A DNA stretch of 64,000 bases from Draba incana (lineage: Eukaryota > Streptophyta > Magnoliopsida > Brassicales > Brassicaceae), in NCBI GenBank assembly GCA_963576765.1, contig OY755214.1, positions 9,980,730 through 10,044,729 on the forward strand, read 5' to 3'. Positions 11,238-24,294 of the stretch are shown here, piece by piece; within the stretch, counting starts at the first letter, position 1; the number at the start of each line of letters is the position of its first letter. The notes below the pieces were generated by a model, which was not told the origin of the DNA, made no database searches, and was given only the letters and a program-made list of their open reading frames with translations. The translations under genes and the position numbers were made by a program.

Positions 11238-12000
11238 TTAAAGAAGATTATATGGAAGCAAGCAAGTAAGCAAACAAGCAAGCACGTTATGAAGTAAACA
11301 ATAACCAAGCAACATGGAATGATGATAGAAAACAAGAATCAAACAAAGAAACAGAGGAACAATTATAAATGTGCAAAAGTAAGCAAGTATACAAGTATAG
11401 GTATTTGCAGATGCATAAATGTCTGTATGTATGAATTCATGTAACAAGTAGGTAAGCAAGGAATCATAAAATTAAAGCAAGTAAATACGCAAGAAATCAA
11501 AGAAGGAAGTAAAACATAAACATGGTAGTAAGAAAGGAACCAAGGAAGCACAAAGGCAGTGAATGAAGGCAGAAATTAAGCAACCAAGTAAGTAGACACA
11601 AGAATGAAGGAATCAAGTAACAAAACAACGAATCACAGTTGAAGTAACTATGAATGGGTACAAGTAAGCAAGTATACATATTTTGCATAATCATAGATGT
11701 ATAAATGTATGAATGCATCTACTCAAGATGTATGAATGCATTTTGCTCCACATGCAACAAAATGAACCGATAGATGTATGTATGTATATATGCATGTATG
11801 TATGTATGTATGAATGCATCCATACAGAATTCTCCGGTTTTTTGACACAACATCAAACTGCGTCTAAACCAAATAGAGTCGCCAATTGCTTCCTACACAA
11901 AGAAAAATTGAGAAGAGGACGACAAATTATGAATGAAAAAAAAAAAATTAAGAAGATGACGAAGAAAAAAAAACTAACCTGCAAAATTACGAGTGAAAAT
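11238..12000. repeat. AAGC/AAGT-rich block, copy B
   Basis: A second, longer copy of the 7840-8480 block in the same orientation. It shares AAGAAGATTA(C/T)ATG at its start and the TTTTTTGACACA...ATCAAACTGC and CTGCAAAATTA(T/C)GAGTGA words at its end. It has an extra internal GTATGTATGTATG-type run (11775-11815). The two copies lie about 3.4 kb apart as direct repeats. Confidence 0.75.
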
Positions 12001-12197
12001 GAAAATCCTTTTCATCCATAACACAAAAGCAAAAACTGTTGGACAATGATTGTAGGAGTTTCATTATCAACCAACTAAAAATTCCAGAAGAATACAACAA
12101 ATTATGAAAAATTAGACAGACAAAATTCAAAATAGAAAGTTTTAGGGTTTATTACGGATTTACACGAACAAAATATATTTGGAAATCGATGAAATAC

Positions 12198-12325
12198 CTT
12201 CGTCACCGCCTCTGTAACGGTGGCCACCACCACCGGCGCTTCCTCTGTACTGAGCCTCATTCTCGTCTTTGAAGATCATGAATAAGAATCATCTTGATTC
12301 TTCCAGTCTCGCGATCGTCAATGAT
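12198..12325 (-). pseudogene. Glycine-rich RNA-binding protein (RRM) fragment
   Basis: Between a plausible acceptor at 12326 and a donor at 12197, the minus strand reads IIDDRETGRIK and, in another frame, FKDENEAQYRGSAGGGGHRY. These match the end of an RRM (the RETGRSRGFGFVTFKDE region) joined directly to the start of the Gly-rich tail of GRP7/GRP8-type proteins. The middle of the RRM is missing and the frame is shifted, so this is a captured or decayed piece. A possible untranslated leader exon ends at 12466 with GTAAG. Confidence 0.5.
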
Positions 12326-12599
12326 CTGTCAAACCCAAAACAAACAAATCACAAATCAACAAAATTGATTGACCGATCATAAAATTAGGAAGGTTAACGT
12401 AACGATGAGACAAATTAATTGACACACAAATCTATTGAGGATCAGAATAATCGGAATTGGCTTACCTAAATCCGAGATCCGAGAGTCCGATCTCTCGTGT
12501 AACTGACATAATTGGAATCGATGATCTAAGAGTTGGCCATTTCTTCTAAATCCAGATCGACGGTGGTCCAAGCACCGCTACTCAATTTGTACATACATT

Positions 12600-13514
12600 T
12601 TTTCGAAAATGAAAATCTAGGGGTTTCTATGAGAGAGACCAAAGAGGGACTATTTTAACGTTGTTGATAAATCTGTTATATTGAAAATTTCGAATTTGAA
12701 AAAGAAGAAAAAGCCGCCCATTTCGAAAAAGAAAAATAATTTGAAGTAAGCAAAAACCTAATCCAAGCGTTTCAAAGTTTGGTTTAGTAACGGTCTGAAA
12801 TCTTTTTGGTTAAAGCTTAACCATGATGTAATTAACGTGATCCGTGAACATTTTGAAATTGGTTCGGTTTGGTTTAAGATCGATGATTATAGCAAGCCAT
12901 GCTATATTGGTCTAGTCATTGATCATTGATTTATTAATACTTGTACACCAAATGCGTTGTTCGATTCTCATAAAGAGTTGTTTTTTGCAGGTTAATTTAC
13001 CGGAGGTCCATAGTGCCACATGCGGAGCCATTCAACGTGGTACATGCAAAATCGTATATTGTAAATCCGAGCGTTGCAGTTGCAGAGCTGTGAAATCATT
13101 GTTCGTGGGAATTGTTCATCATAGCTCTATCATCTAATTATGAGAGCATTTGTGGCTATGGTTGCTGCTGTCTGAGCTGTATCATCGAATAACACATGGC
13201 TGTTTTGATTGTATAGACAGATGGAAAAAATAGTTTTAAAATGTGACGGAGGAAGCAATTTTTCTGCATTTGCTTTGCGCATAAATTAATTGATTTGAGG
13301 GGTATAAAATCTAAACATTATAAAACTTCAGGGGTTTTACAAAAATATGCCAGCTAATAAGAAGAGAGAGAATTTCGTCTTCATCATATAAATAGTCTCT
13401 CACTTTTTTCCCCTCTTTCAGACTCTTTTCTCGATTCCACCTGAGGAATAAAAAAGCTATTCGACTCTCTCTCTCTCTCTCTCTCTCTCTCAATCTCTCC
13501 TTTGCGATTTCGCC
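12600..13514. promoter_or_regulatory. Upstream region and 5' UTR of MOB1
   Basis: No convincing gene. A (CT)n tract at 13465-13491 lies just before the MOB1 start codon at 13515 and probably belongs to its 5' leader. A short Cys-rich open frame at 12919-13137 has no recognisable similarity. Confidence 0.5.
13465..13491 (+). repeat. (CT)n microsatellite in the MOB1 5' leader
   Basis: A pure CT run 24 bases before the MOB1 ATG. Pyrimidine tracts of this kind are common near plant transcription starts. Confidence 0.9.
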
Positions 13515-15822
13515 ATGAGTCTCTTTGGGCTAGGGAGGTGAATTTCTCGTTCCTCTGCGTAATTTATGTTCAATTAAGATAATTTTTTTTGGCGATTTCG
13601 CGATTCTCAGATCTTGTTTCTTCTGTGATTTCAACCTGTTGTCGAAGATTTACATTGTATTGTGCAAGGATCACGGAATCGTTTGGATTTATTTGCTTTG
13701 TTTTTGTTTGTTTCGAATTGATCTGATTTCTATGTGTCTTTTTTGTGAAAACGAATCAGAAATTATGATCTATTATAGTATGATACCTTTAGTTAATTGA
13801 TTGATGATTCGAGTGTAATTGATTGAGTTTTACTGTTAATTGATGATTTTCGAGTGTAATTGATTGTGTTTTACATTTCTTGAGAAGTTTTTCGATCTGA
13901 ATTTATGAATTGGGAATCTGGATCCATGTTTCATGATTTTTTATGTGTCAATTATTGACCCAAAGTAGACAAGTAGTTTTTTTTAAAGCTATTCTTGGAC
14001 TGTTTAACACAGAATTGGAGTTTTACAGATCAAATCATGGGATTTGAATTCATTGTTGCTGATAATTATGCTTCAAATCTTAGTTGGAGCCTGTTAACGA
14101 GTATGATTTTTAGAAAAATTATTTTACTAAACATTTAGTGGTGGTAAGATTTGTTTTCTTCCTCTGGGTTTATGATTGTAGGCAATAAATGGACCCAATC
14201 CCCAGTCATATGCAGAGATTTTTGTCAAAATATGATAAATATTGGGTTTTTATTGTTGTTCTACATTTCCACCTTTAGTATATGGCTGCGTTATCCGTAT
14301 CTCCCGACTACTGCCGATTTAAGATTGATGATTCGTTTGGTAACATCTTTTCCTTTTTTGTACTTTTTATATAGAAATCAAAAGACTTTCCGTCCAAAAA
14401 AGAGCGCCCCTTCGGGAAGCAAGGTTTGTAAACTGTTCGAGCGTTATATTATGTGGTCGATATCTTTGAAATTTTGTCGTTTTGTCGCCGTCATTAATTG
14501 ACATGGAATCTATTGTTTGATTCCCTTTTTTGTTGAACGTTTTGTTTGTTTCTGTAAATATAGGGTGCACAGCTTCGAAAGCATATAGATGCAACCTTAG
14601 GAAGTGGGAACTTGAGAGAAGCTGTAAGACTTCCTCCAGGAGAGGATGCAAATGAATGGCTTGCTGTAAACAGTGAGTACTACTCTGCTTGCAGTTTCAT
14701 GGTTTCTTTAGTGTATACTTAGTCTTCGGTATGCTGATTTCTGCATATTGTGAATTTTCCTTGTAAAGATCGCACATCTAATTGTATTGAGATCGCATAT
14801 AAAATGAATATTATTTCGTTGATAAAATTTCCGTTTCTCCATTTCAGCCGTGGATTTCTTTAATCAGGTGAATTTGCTGTATGGCACTCTAACGGAGTTC
14901 TGTACACCAGATAATTGTCCTACAATGACTGCTGGCCCTAAGTAATATCCTCATCTCTTTTTCTCTTTGTTATTTAAACAAACAAATGCTTGAAATCGTC
15001 CTGCCTCAAGTTTAATCTGTTCACTAGAGTTTCTTGAAAAGAAACAAACTCATTAACAGCTTCAAAACATATATTTTCTCATTGTCGTGATTATATTTTT
15101 GGGTCATCAAGTATCACACCAATAATATGCTTGATGTTCTTGCTTGTTGATTGAAACCTGTTTGCTATGGAGTTTTTTGTTTTGTTTGGCATGACTCTTG
15201 CTAACTACAGCCAGAAAACTTGCAGGTACGAGTATAGATGGGCAGATGGTGTACAGATCAAGAAGCCCATCGAGGTTTCTGCTCCAAAGTACGTCGAGTA
15301 CTTAATGGATTGGATCGAGACTCAACTCGATGATGAAACCTTATTTCCTCAAAGGCTTGGTAATAACAATGTCCATGAGATATAAAGAAGATCAATCCAC
15401 TACAAAACTATCAACATCCTACTGATGCTAATTTCCGCTCAACTTTTTTTTTGCAGGAGCACCATTTCCTCAGAATTTCAAGGATGTTGTGAAGACGATA
15501 TTTAAACGGTTATTCCGTGTTTACGCTCACATTTACCTTTCTCATTTCCAGAAAATCGTTAGCCTTAAAGAAGAAGCTCATCTCAACACTTGCTTCAAAC
15601 ACTTTATCCTCTTCACTCATGTAAGTCCTCTTCCCAACTTTACTTATCTCATTTTAATTCAAAAGATATATTTCTTTCTTTTATTTGTATGTACTTTTAT
15701 CATTTTTGCATCGATTGATTTATTTCTCTGTGGTTTGGATTTGGCAGGAGTTTGGACTCATTGATAAGAAAGAACTCGCGCCTCTACAAGAGCTTATAGA
15801 TTCTATCATTTCACCTTATTGA
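13515..15822 (+). CDS. MOB1A: MOB1-type kinase activator (MOB1A orthologue)
   Basis: Seven coding exons splice into a 215-residue protein, the usual MOB1 length: 13515-13537, 14375-14423, 14564-14672, 14848-14941, 15226-15359, 15457-15620, 15748-15822. All junctions are GT-AG and keep frame. The product starts MSLFGLGRNQKTFRPKKSAP and ends LQELIDSIISPY. The Mob1/phocein fold is complete, including the zinc ligands (Cys and His residues of EFCTPDNCPTMTAGPKYEYRW and of the HFILFTHEF segment). MOB1 binds and activates NDR/LATS-type kinases (plant SIK1/NDR) and acts in cell proliferation, cytokinesis and auxin-linked development. The first coding exon is only 23 bases, so gene finders may miss it. 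It lies directly upstream of the EDR2-like gene on the same strand, as At5g45550 does. It appears intact. Confidence 0.97.
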
Positions 15823-16539
15823 GCAAATACTCAATTTCAGATTTTTCAGATTTAAAATAAAAATAAATTAACGGTAATAAACCTTTTAAATTATAAATCT
15901 CTCTGTTTGTTTCAAGTTATTTTTCTTCTTGTTAATCATCTGTAAAATTTAAACTTATATGTAAAAAATTCGATCTTGACTACTCCTTTATTCATGTGTT
16001 TTCATGTGAAAGAGAAAGGAACTTTACATTATTTTATTGAAGTTTTTTAAAAATTCAATGATGAATTATATTTACCGTTAAGCATATCGAATCTATCATT
16101 AGTACATGAATTTATGTTTGTGAATGGAACGTGAATTGTGCAAAAGCTGGCATGGTCAATACTCAATTACTGTATTTAAATCCTTAATTAATTTTACATT
16201 TGTTTTCTACTTCATACAATTTACTTTTGGTTCAGGACACATTCACTGTGTCTCTCTCGACCTTTATTTCCTTTCTCTATTTTAGCTTCCGAGTTTCTAT
16301 TAAAAGTTGAATTTCGTTTGTCGTTTTCGAAATTTTGGTTTTACGAAATTTTCCAAAACCTTCGAATCTGAGGAATCCAACACCAGATTCCGGCGCCGGA
16401 GCGCCGATGAGTCATCGTCAATTCTTTTGATCTTCCGCGGAATTACATTGATTCGATTCGGATCTAAGATTCCGATTTCTGTGGGACACTTGATTTTTCC
16501 GTCGTCTTCGTGAGTGTGAGAAAGTGAGAAAAAAAAAAA
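15823..16539 (+). other. MOB1 3' region and EDR2-like 5' leader
   Basis: Holds the MOB1 3' UTR (AATAAA-like words just after the stop) and the promoter and leader of the next gene, which ends in an A-run directly before its ATG at 16540. Confidence 0.6.
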
Positions 16540-19500
16540 ATGTCAAAGGTTGTGTATGAGGGATGGATGGTTAGGTATGGAAGAAGGAAGATCGGACGAT
16601 CGTACATTCATATGAGGTATTTCGTATTGGAACCTCGTCTTTTAGCTTATTACAAGAAGAAGCCACAAGATAATCAGGTGAAATCTCTCTCTATACAAGT
16701 GTAAATTGTTTGTAGAATAGCTTTTCAAATGAGTGATGAGCTTACCTAATAGATGATGTTTGACGTAGCTTCCTATCAAGACGATGGTGATTGATGGAAA
16801 CTGTAGAGTTGAGGATCGTGGCTTGAAGACTCATCATGGACATGTGAGTCTTGTTTTATTCCTTCTATTTATTAGTTTTCAAGTATTTGTCCTTGTGTAT
16901 GTAATTTGTTTCATCTACAGTATAATGTGGCTTTGTAAAGTGAAATTAGTCTGCTTTATGTTGTTTGTGGCAACTTTTTGAATCTTATCTACGTTTGGAT
17001 TTCTTATAAGTTAATACCTGTATCCTATTCCGATGGCTGAATTCCGCATCTGTTCGAAATCTTTCTCGAAATGGGAACAGTATATATAATTGGGAACAGT
17101 ACATCTAATAAGAACTGTTTGATTTATGGATTTCCTCATGTCAAGTTAATTTGCGCTTATCGTATCCTTGGCTGTAATATTACCTTTTTGTGTTTAACTG
17201 TTCTGTCACTTATGCCTTTGCAATTTCTTATCTTCTTGAATCTTTTTTGCAGATGGTTTACGTGTTGTCTATATATAACAAGAAAGAGAAAAACCAGAGA
17301 GTCACGGTATCTTGTCTTTTTTCTTTCTGAGAATAGATAACTATACTTGTTTTCTTTGTTAGTATGCATTTTAATGCTTTTTGTTAGTTCATGTGGAGTA
17401 TGTTCTTGCTAGATGGCAGCGTTCAACATCCAGGAAGCTTTAATGTGGAAGGAGAAAATCGAATATGTCATAGATCAGGTTTGTCTCGCAAATTCTGAAT
17501 CACAAAAATTTCTGCCATGTATAACTTGGTACTGATAAGCCTCTAAAGGGGTTGACTCGTAGAAGGAGGAGGATTGATGAGCTAGAGTTAGTTGATTGGT
17601 TAGTTGGTTTGTAACAGAGCAAACCCTCTCCTTTGTAAGGAGGGTCTCTTAGATTGAGTCAAGTATCTTGTTCAGTTGCATCTCAGTCATAGAATTGTAT
17701 CTCTCTCATTGGTTAATAGAGGTTTGGTGTTTCTTGTATATGAAAACTCTATCAAATACCATAGGCGTAACTATCATTGTTTAATATTTTGGATATTTGG
17801 CAAAAGATGAGCGGTCTGTAGGTGCCTGTGTTATGTATCAGTAGCCATTTGAAATCTGAACATTGGTGCTTATCTGCTTTCTTCTTTGTGTTTGCACTGT
17901 TGCAGCATCAAGATTCCCTAGTTCCAAGTGGTCAGCAATATGTTTCTTTTGAATATAAGTCTGGGATGGATGCTGGAAGGACTGCTTCATCTTCAGATTT
18001 TGAAAGCCCGTGAGTGCATAATTGACATCTTGATTTATTTGCTAACAACTCACTTGCATAGGTTTCTTGATCATATGATTACCCTGCCTTAATAATAAGT
18101 TATTGTCATGGAGTACTATTCACCTTTTTTACTGAGAGTAAATCTGACCTGCGTTGAGGATGGTGATCCTTATTATACAAAAGAAGGCCGTAGTTTTGTG
18201 TGCACGATCATATAATAAACTTGAAATGGATCATTAATCCTAGTATAGATACTAATTACTAAATTATTCATCAATGAAAATTCATGCTAATATTAAGATT
18301 GATGAATCTTAATATTACATTCATTCTTAATATTGATTGTTTTAGCTCTCGATCTTCTGAGAATGTTATAAATGCCAGAAGATCCTAATGTAATGCTGCA
18401 TGTGGAATGTGACCAAAATTGTTTGATATATAATTTGTGTTTAGGTTTGACACTTAATGATGACTTATATACGTATATTTATGCGAAAATGTATCTGCAA
18501 TTTTCTTTAGATTCAGTGCGCTGGAGGATGAAGATGACTCTCGACGTGATTTATTGAGGAGGACAACTATTGGAAATGGTTTGTCGTTATACAATTCCTT
18601 ATGAAGGAATTTATCAGCTACAACCTTGAATGTAATCTCATCACTTTAAGCAAACATGCAGGCCCTCCGGAAGCTATACTTGACTGGACTAAGGAGTTTG
18701 ACGCGGAGTTGTCAAACCATAATTCCAGCAGCCAAGCATTTTCAAGAAAACACTGGCGTCTCCTTCAGTGCCAAAATGGTTAGTGGTTATACATGGTTTC
18801 TAATTCCCGTCTAAGGTCTGTAAGACTCGTGCCTGTAATCTGCTTCAACATAACTTTTCACTACTATACAAATCTGGAAGATCATATTTTATCAATCAAT
18901 ATAGAACTTGAATTTGGGATTAATCTCTCCTTTTTTTTATCCATTTGGCAGGCCTACGGATTTTTGAAGAGCTACTTGAAGTTGATTATCTTGTATGGAA
19001 GGGCTTGATATAGCTTGTCATATTTATGGCATAATTTCCTGTTGATTACATATGAATTTTATTTAGTCAAGAACCCTCATTTACAATGCTAAGCATGCAG
19101 CCACGAAGCTGCAGCAGGGCAATGAAGGCTGTTGGTGTAGTGGAGGCCACATGTGAGGAAATATTCGAGCTTGTGATGAGCATGGACGGCACTCGATACG
19201 AGTAGGTGTTTCTCGAGCTCCTGTATGCTCATTCATACTCTGCTGGTAGTCTGGTTATAAGATGTCATTTTTATTGTGTTCCCTTTTCTTCAGTTTCTTG
19301 TAGTTAGATGATCTGTTATTTGGATGAGATATTTTTTGTTCCACTAATTACATTATCACTAGTGTTAGGTCTTTAATTTTTGTCTGTATCCACATCCTCA
19401 GATAATGTGTAGCCCAAAATTTCTATCAATACTTTGTAAGCGAAAGTGTTATTTTGTCTCATGTTCCAATCTATATCTGAAGCTCTCTGTTTTCCCTCTT

Positions 19501-22273
19501 TTCTTATGGTTTGGCAGGTGGGACTGCAGTTTTCATAATGGGAGATTAGTGGAAGAGGTGGATGGTCACACAGCAATACTCTATCACAGACTTCTGCTCG
19601 ACTGGTTTCCAATGTAATATTGCACCTGTAAAATAATAATTTAGTAATACTCATAAGTTCATAACATTCCGTTCGCTTACAAAAGTACAGATTTGATTCT
19701 TAATCAACTAAATCTCCTGTCACGTCTTCAACGAAATAGACCTGTTAAGTTGGGGGATCTATGTTTTTATTTTGTTTACCATAATCTCATGTTGCTGGAA
19801 AAATGGTGGAAAGGATTGACCATTATAATTTAAAATGCTTAGTATTTGCACTCCTCCTGTTTTCAGTTAGAATACTACATGGTTGTCTCCTTGAGCTCTG
19901 TTTTATACCACTCATGTTATTGAAATGGCTGCAGGGTCGTGTGGCCTCGTGATCTCTGCTATGTACGTTATTGGCGTCGTAATGATGATGGAAGTTATGG
20001 TATCTTCCCTTCCCCTTTTACTTTTGCTAGAAATTGGACACTCTCTTTTATATATCTAGTTTTAACTATTTACCTTGCTCTTTCTGTGAAGTGGTATTGT
20101 TTCGCTCTCGAGAGCATGAGAATTGTGGTCCACAACCTGGATTTGTTCGGGCTCATCTTGAGAGTAAGATTAGGATTTCTCTTTTCATGCTAAGTCATTT
20201 ACCAAGAAACTCTTCTAATCTGTTTTGTATTACTATCTAACTCAGATTCTCCTGTTTAGGTGGAGGATTTAACATCGCCCCACTAAAGCCCCGGAATGGA
20301 AGGCCCCGAACACAAGTTCAACATCTGATTCAAATTGATCTTAAAGGTTGGGGTGCCGGTTATCTACCAGCATTTCAACAACATTGTCTTCTTCAGATGC
20401 TGAACAGCGTTTCTGGTAAGTTCTTGTGTGTTCATTTCCACTGATATCTCTGAACTTTACTCTTCTTGAAACAACACTTGGGCTACTGCCATTTTAAGTC
20501 ATAAGCTCATTCTCATTACAGGTTTGCGGGAGTGGTTCTCGCAGACAGATGATCGAGGTCATCCAATCAGGATCCCTGTTATGGTTAATATGGCATCTTC
20601 TTCTAAAGCCTTAGGTAAAGGTGGAAAGTCTCAGCATAAGTCTTCCCATTCTATGGATCAAACAAATGGGGCCAGCAGAAACTCTGTGCTATTGGATGAA
20701 GACTCGGATGACGATGATGAGTTTCAGATAGCTGAGTCAGAACAAGAGGTTGGCCTATCAAGCATTCTCTTCTCAACTACAAATTTTATAAATTTTACGC
20801 CTTTCTTCACAATTTACTATTATTGCAGCCTGAAACAAGTAAGCCGGAGACCATCTCCAAGAAAACAGGTGAAATTGATAATTGTATCCTATCATTAGTA
20901 GAAAAATTATACCGGAGCCAGTGAAATTGTATCTAATTACTATGAAATTCTCGTATCATTTGAAACTTCAGAAGAGGAACCTGCTCTCAACATTGATCTG
21001 TCATGCTTCTCGGGTAATTTACGACACGATGATAACGAAGATGCCCGTAACTGCTGGAGGATTTCTGATGCAAACAACTTCAAAGTCCGCGGAAAGAGTT
21101 TCTGCGAAGATAAAAGGAAGGTTAGTAATCTCTCACCTAGTTAATTTTGACAAATTATAAAGATGCACATTCTTCTACATCAGAGTACCTCTTCAATTCT
21201 AATCACTAGACATTTTACTTAAGATTCCTGCTGGGAAGCATCTAATGGATCTCGTCGCCGTCGATTGGTTCAAAGACACTAAAAGAATGGATCATGTGGT
21301 TAGACGAAAGGGCTGTGCGGCACAAGTAAGTGATACTACCACCTTAATTCTTGTTGCTTAAGTTCCTTGATAGTCTTAAGGGAGCTGTCTCTTGTTCTTC
21401 ACTAGGAAAATTCCTGTTAAAATATTACCAATCGTTTCAGGTTGCTGCAGAGAAGGGTCTTTTCTCAATGGTAGTAAATGTTCAAGTAAGTTTTCCCCAT
21501 GAACTACAATGTAATGTGCAAACCACAATGCTGTTTTTGATCAATGTTTATACCGGCACTTTGGTAGGTTCCTGGATCAACGCACTACAGTATGGTATTT
21601 TATTTCGTGACCAAAGAACTCAGACCTGGGTCCCTCTTCCAACGATTTGTTGATGGTGATGACGAATTTCGTAATAGTAGGCTCAAGCTTATACCTACAG
21701 TCCCCAAGGTATCTATCTCTCTGTCTATCTATATGTAAAATTGAAGACACATTATTTCACATAATACCCAATCATGCAGGGTTCATGGATAGTAAGGCAA
21801 AGTGTCGGAAGCACCCCGTGTCTCCTCGGGAAAGCAGTGGATTGCAACTACATCCGCGGTCCAACATACTTAGAAGTGAGTCCACACTTAATTAGCTTTT
21901 TAAAAGCTCTTATATACTTTATAAAGTAACTCAAAAGAAACGTTTTCGTATTCATGTAGATAGATGTAGATATTGGCTCATCCACTGTTGCAAACGGAGT
22001 TCTCGGTCTTGTCATCGGCGTAATCACATCTTTGGTTGTCGAAATGGCTTTCCTTGTGCAGGTATATCAATCTAACAAAACTGAGAATTGAGTCTTATGA
22101 TTGCATAGAAAACATTGCTTCTTCTCCTCTTGAAATTTTTTTTGGATTGATCCGGACATTGCGTTTTGTAGGCGAATACACGGGAAGAATTGCCGGAGCG
22201 GCTTATCGGGGCGGTACGAGTTTCTCATATAGAACTATCATCGGCTATTGTTCCCAATTTGGATTCAGACTAG
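16540..22273 (+). CDS. EDR2L: EDR2-like protein: PH, START and DUF1336 domains
   Basis: I could splice 22 exons without a break into 718 residues (family about 719): 16540-16677, 16769-16843, 17253-17306, 17413-17478, 17906-18009, 18511-18578, 18662-18778, 18952-18992, 19101-19201, 19518-19613, 19935-19999, 20092-20163, 20260-20415, 20522-20748, 20829-20868, 20972-21120, 21224-21325, 21441-21485, 21568-21708, 21780-21875, 21960-22061, 22172-22273. Order of domains: N-terminal PH (starts VVYEGWMVRYGRRKIGRSYI, about residues 4-110), a START lipid-binding domain (about 180-400, with HWRLLQCQNGLRIFEEL and LDWFPMVVWPRDLCYVRYWR), an acidic Ser-rich linker (LDEDSDDDDEFQ), and a C-terminal DUF1336 (CWRISDANNFKVRGKSF; ends VPNLDSD). 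The EDR2 family binds phosphoinositides at endomembranes; EDR2 itself restrains salicylate-dependent powdery-mildew resistance and cell death. This gene is the EDR2L (At5g45560) counterpart by sequence and position. Many short open frames in the region are exons read on into introns. Confidence 0.97.
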
Positions 22274-23008
22274 CCCCTAAGGTCTCTCTCCAAACTCAGA
22301 AGCTTTACATCAACTTCATGTTTGGTCTGGTCTCGTTATACACTCTATTGTATTTTCTTCCCTTTATTCTCGCTTTTCTTTTAATGTTACATTATAGTGA
22401 GAAAGGAAAAGAAAAGTAAAAGCGAGTAAACTGGTAAAACTTTACACAAAAATTAAGAAACATGAATGCATGATATATGTCTAATGTGTCCAACTTTTTT
22501 GGTTTCCCTTCGCTTTCTTTTTTCATGGAGAAACCACAGTACCACTAACAAATCTTAATATTCTTTTTTTTGTTGTTGTTTTGCCTAAGTAGCTTAGTAT
22601 AAGTTTTCTTTCTTTGTAGCATATGGGTTAAAGTAGTGTATTTTCATACAAAGTAAATTGCTTTTCAGGTTTCCACTACTAACTAACCTGTAAAGAAAAC
22701 ACTAGTGACATATATGAACCCCTGATTTATGATTATGTTACTTTTTGTTAGAAATGAAATAAATATGCCAAATGATTTCATTAACTTAAGATAATTTATG
22801 TAGTAGTTCTTTAATCTCCGCACATCCACCCAAAACATTTTATAAAACGGAAATAACTTAACTTATTTAGTGTTTAAGAAAACAATTATTTTGTATTTAT
22901 CAGACTTCAAAAGAGGTTTTAATATTTGACTGTGAACAAAACATGAAGCCGATAATGTGTAACATCCTATGATAAGAAAAATAATTCAAAGAAATTGTCT
23001 CTTTTTAC
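22274..23008. other. Convergent 3' regions of EDR2L and the MYB-CC gene
   Basis: AT-rich spacer between two genes that point at each other. It should hold both 3' UTRs. Nothing else seen. Confidence 0.6.
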
Positions 23009-24294
23009 CTATTGATGTCTATCTCCAATCACATTTGGCTTCACTTCAATCCCATAATTTCCACAATTCAAGAGATCATATCCACTTTTGGAATTCAAAT
23101 CGAAATGCACAAATCCGGATTCGGGCTTAACCCCTATATCTCCTGTTTCGTCTTTCTCCTGATCTCTACATAATCGAAAAACTTCAGACGAATCACCATT
23201 AATGTGTGAGATATCGGTAACCAAACCCGTCTTTTCGTTCTTATGATCATCTCCTCCAAGTCCTGAAAGTGCGAGATTGAAATTTGAGAATTGACCCTTC
23301 TCTGTTTCTTCTCCATTACCACAAGGTATGCTCATTTGTGCTTTCTCTAGTAATGTCAACAAATACTTTCCTTGTGCCTCCATTCTCATCTGAAGTTTTT
23401 TCTGCACCTATAAACCGCAAAACAAAAATCTATTCAAAATTGCTGTTTGGTTGTTTTAAAAGACCAAAAGAAAAGATTGTTACCTCAAGCTGTTCTTGAA
23501 ACCTCTGTTGCGCATCGACCTGATGTCTCAACGTCTCTGCGAAAGGTACATTCCCGCTTTCTCTGCGTGTTTTGTGCGTGTTCATTAACATTTTGTCAAA
23601 CCAAGTTTACAAATTGAGATCAAGAGAGACATACAATACCTGTGATGGCTATCAAATCTTGATTCATTCAAGATTCCTCCTTGAGAACAATTATCAAAAT
23701 GTACATATGAACTTCCTGTAAAAAAAATTAATAATTGGTTTTTCTAAAATGTCCTCTACATATAATATGATATGATCATACATACAAACATACCAGCATT
23801 TTCCTTGTTTTGTTCTGCTCGGTTTTGTTTTTTCCCTTGTTGTTGACTAAGTCTATACTTCTACACATACAAACACAAATCATAGAAAATATGTAAAAAA
23901 AAAAAAAACCCACAATTAAATGTAGCAGAAACAATATACTAAATTCTAAATTCGTATTTATTTATATATATGTGTAAAAATTGGACCTGTAAATGACTCT
24001 TGAGATGGTACAATGTTAAGCCTTTTAATCCCATCAGCTTCAAAACCGATTTAGGAGTTGCTTCTGCAGTGATCAAATCGAAATGAACCAATAAAACCAG
24101 AGTAAACCGGAAATTTATTATGTAAAACCGGTTTATCTCAACTGAAGGAGGAGGAGCTTACTGTCTGCACCACCGAGCTTAGCGACGGCGTCGACGAAGC
24201 TGTCGTGAAGATCGGCGGTCCATCGCAGCCTTGGTTTAGGATCTCTAGTCATCATTACTCCGCCATTTTCGTAACCTAAACCTCCAAGATTCAT
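23009..24294 (-). CDS. MYB-CC (GARP-type) transcription factor
   Basis: Six exons on the minus strand (24162-24294, 23987-24063, 23794-23860, 23640-23715, 23484-23562, 23009-23407) join in frame into 276 residues. Residues about 17-75 form a single GARP/MYB-like DNA-binding domain (PRLRWTADLHDSFVDAVAKL ... LMGLKGLTLYHLKSHLQKYR, with the SHLQKY-type signature split over an exon boundary). About residues 125-165 carry the MYB-CC coiled coil (LRHQVDAQQRFQEQLEVQKK). This pairing defines the MYB-CC family, which includes PHR1-type phosphate regulators and many uncharacterised members. The C-terminal third is acidic and poorly structured. The place next to EDR2L fits At5g45580. Start chosen at MNLGGLGYENGG because it lies directly before the DNA-binding domain with no earlier in-frame ATG in the exon. 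It appears intact. Confidence 0.93.

Noticed and set aside
12919..13137. Small Cys-rich open frame upstream of MOB1
   Set aside because: No signal peptide, no known Cys pattern and no sign of conservation from sequence alone.
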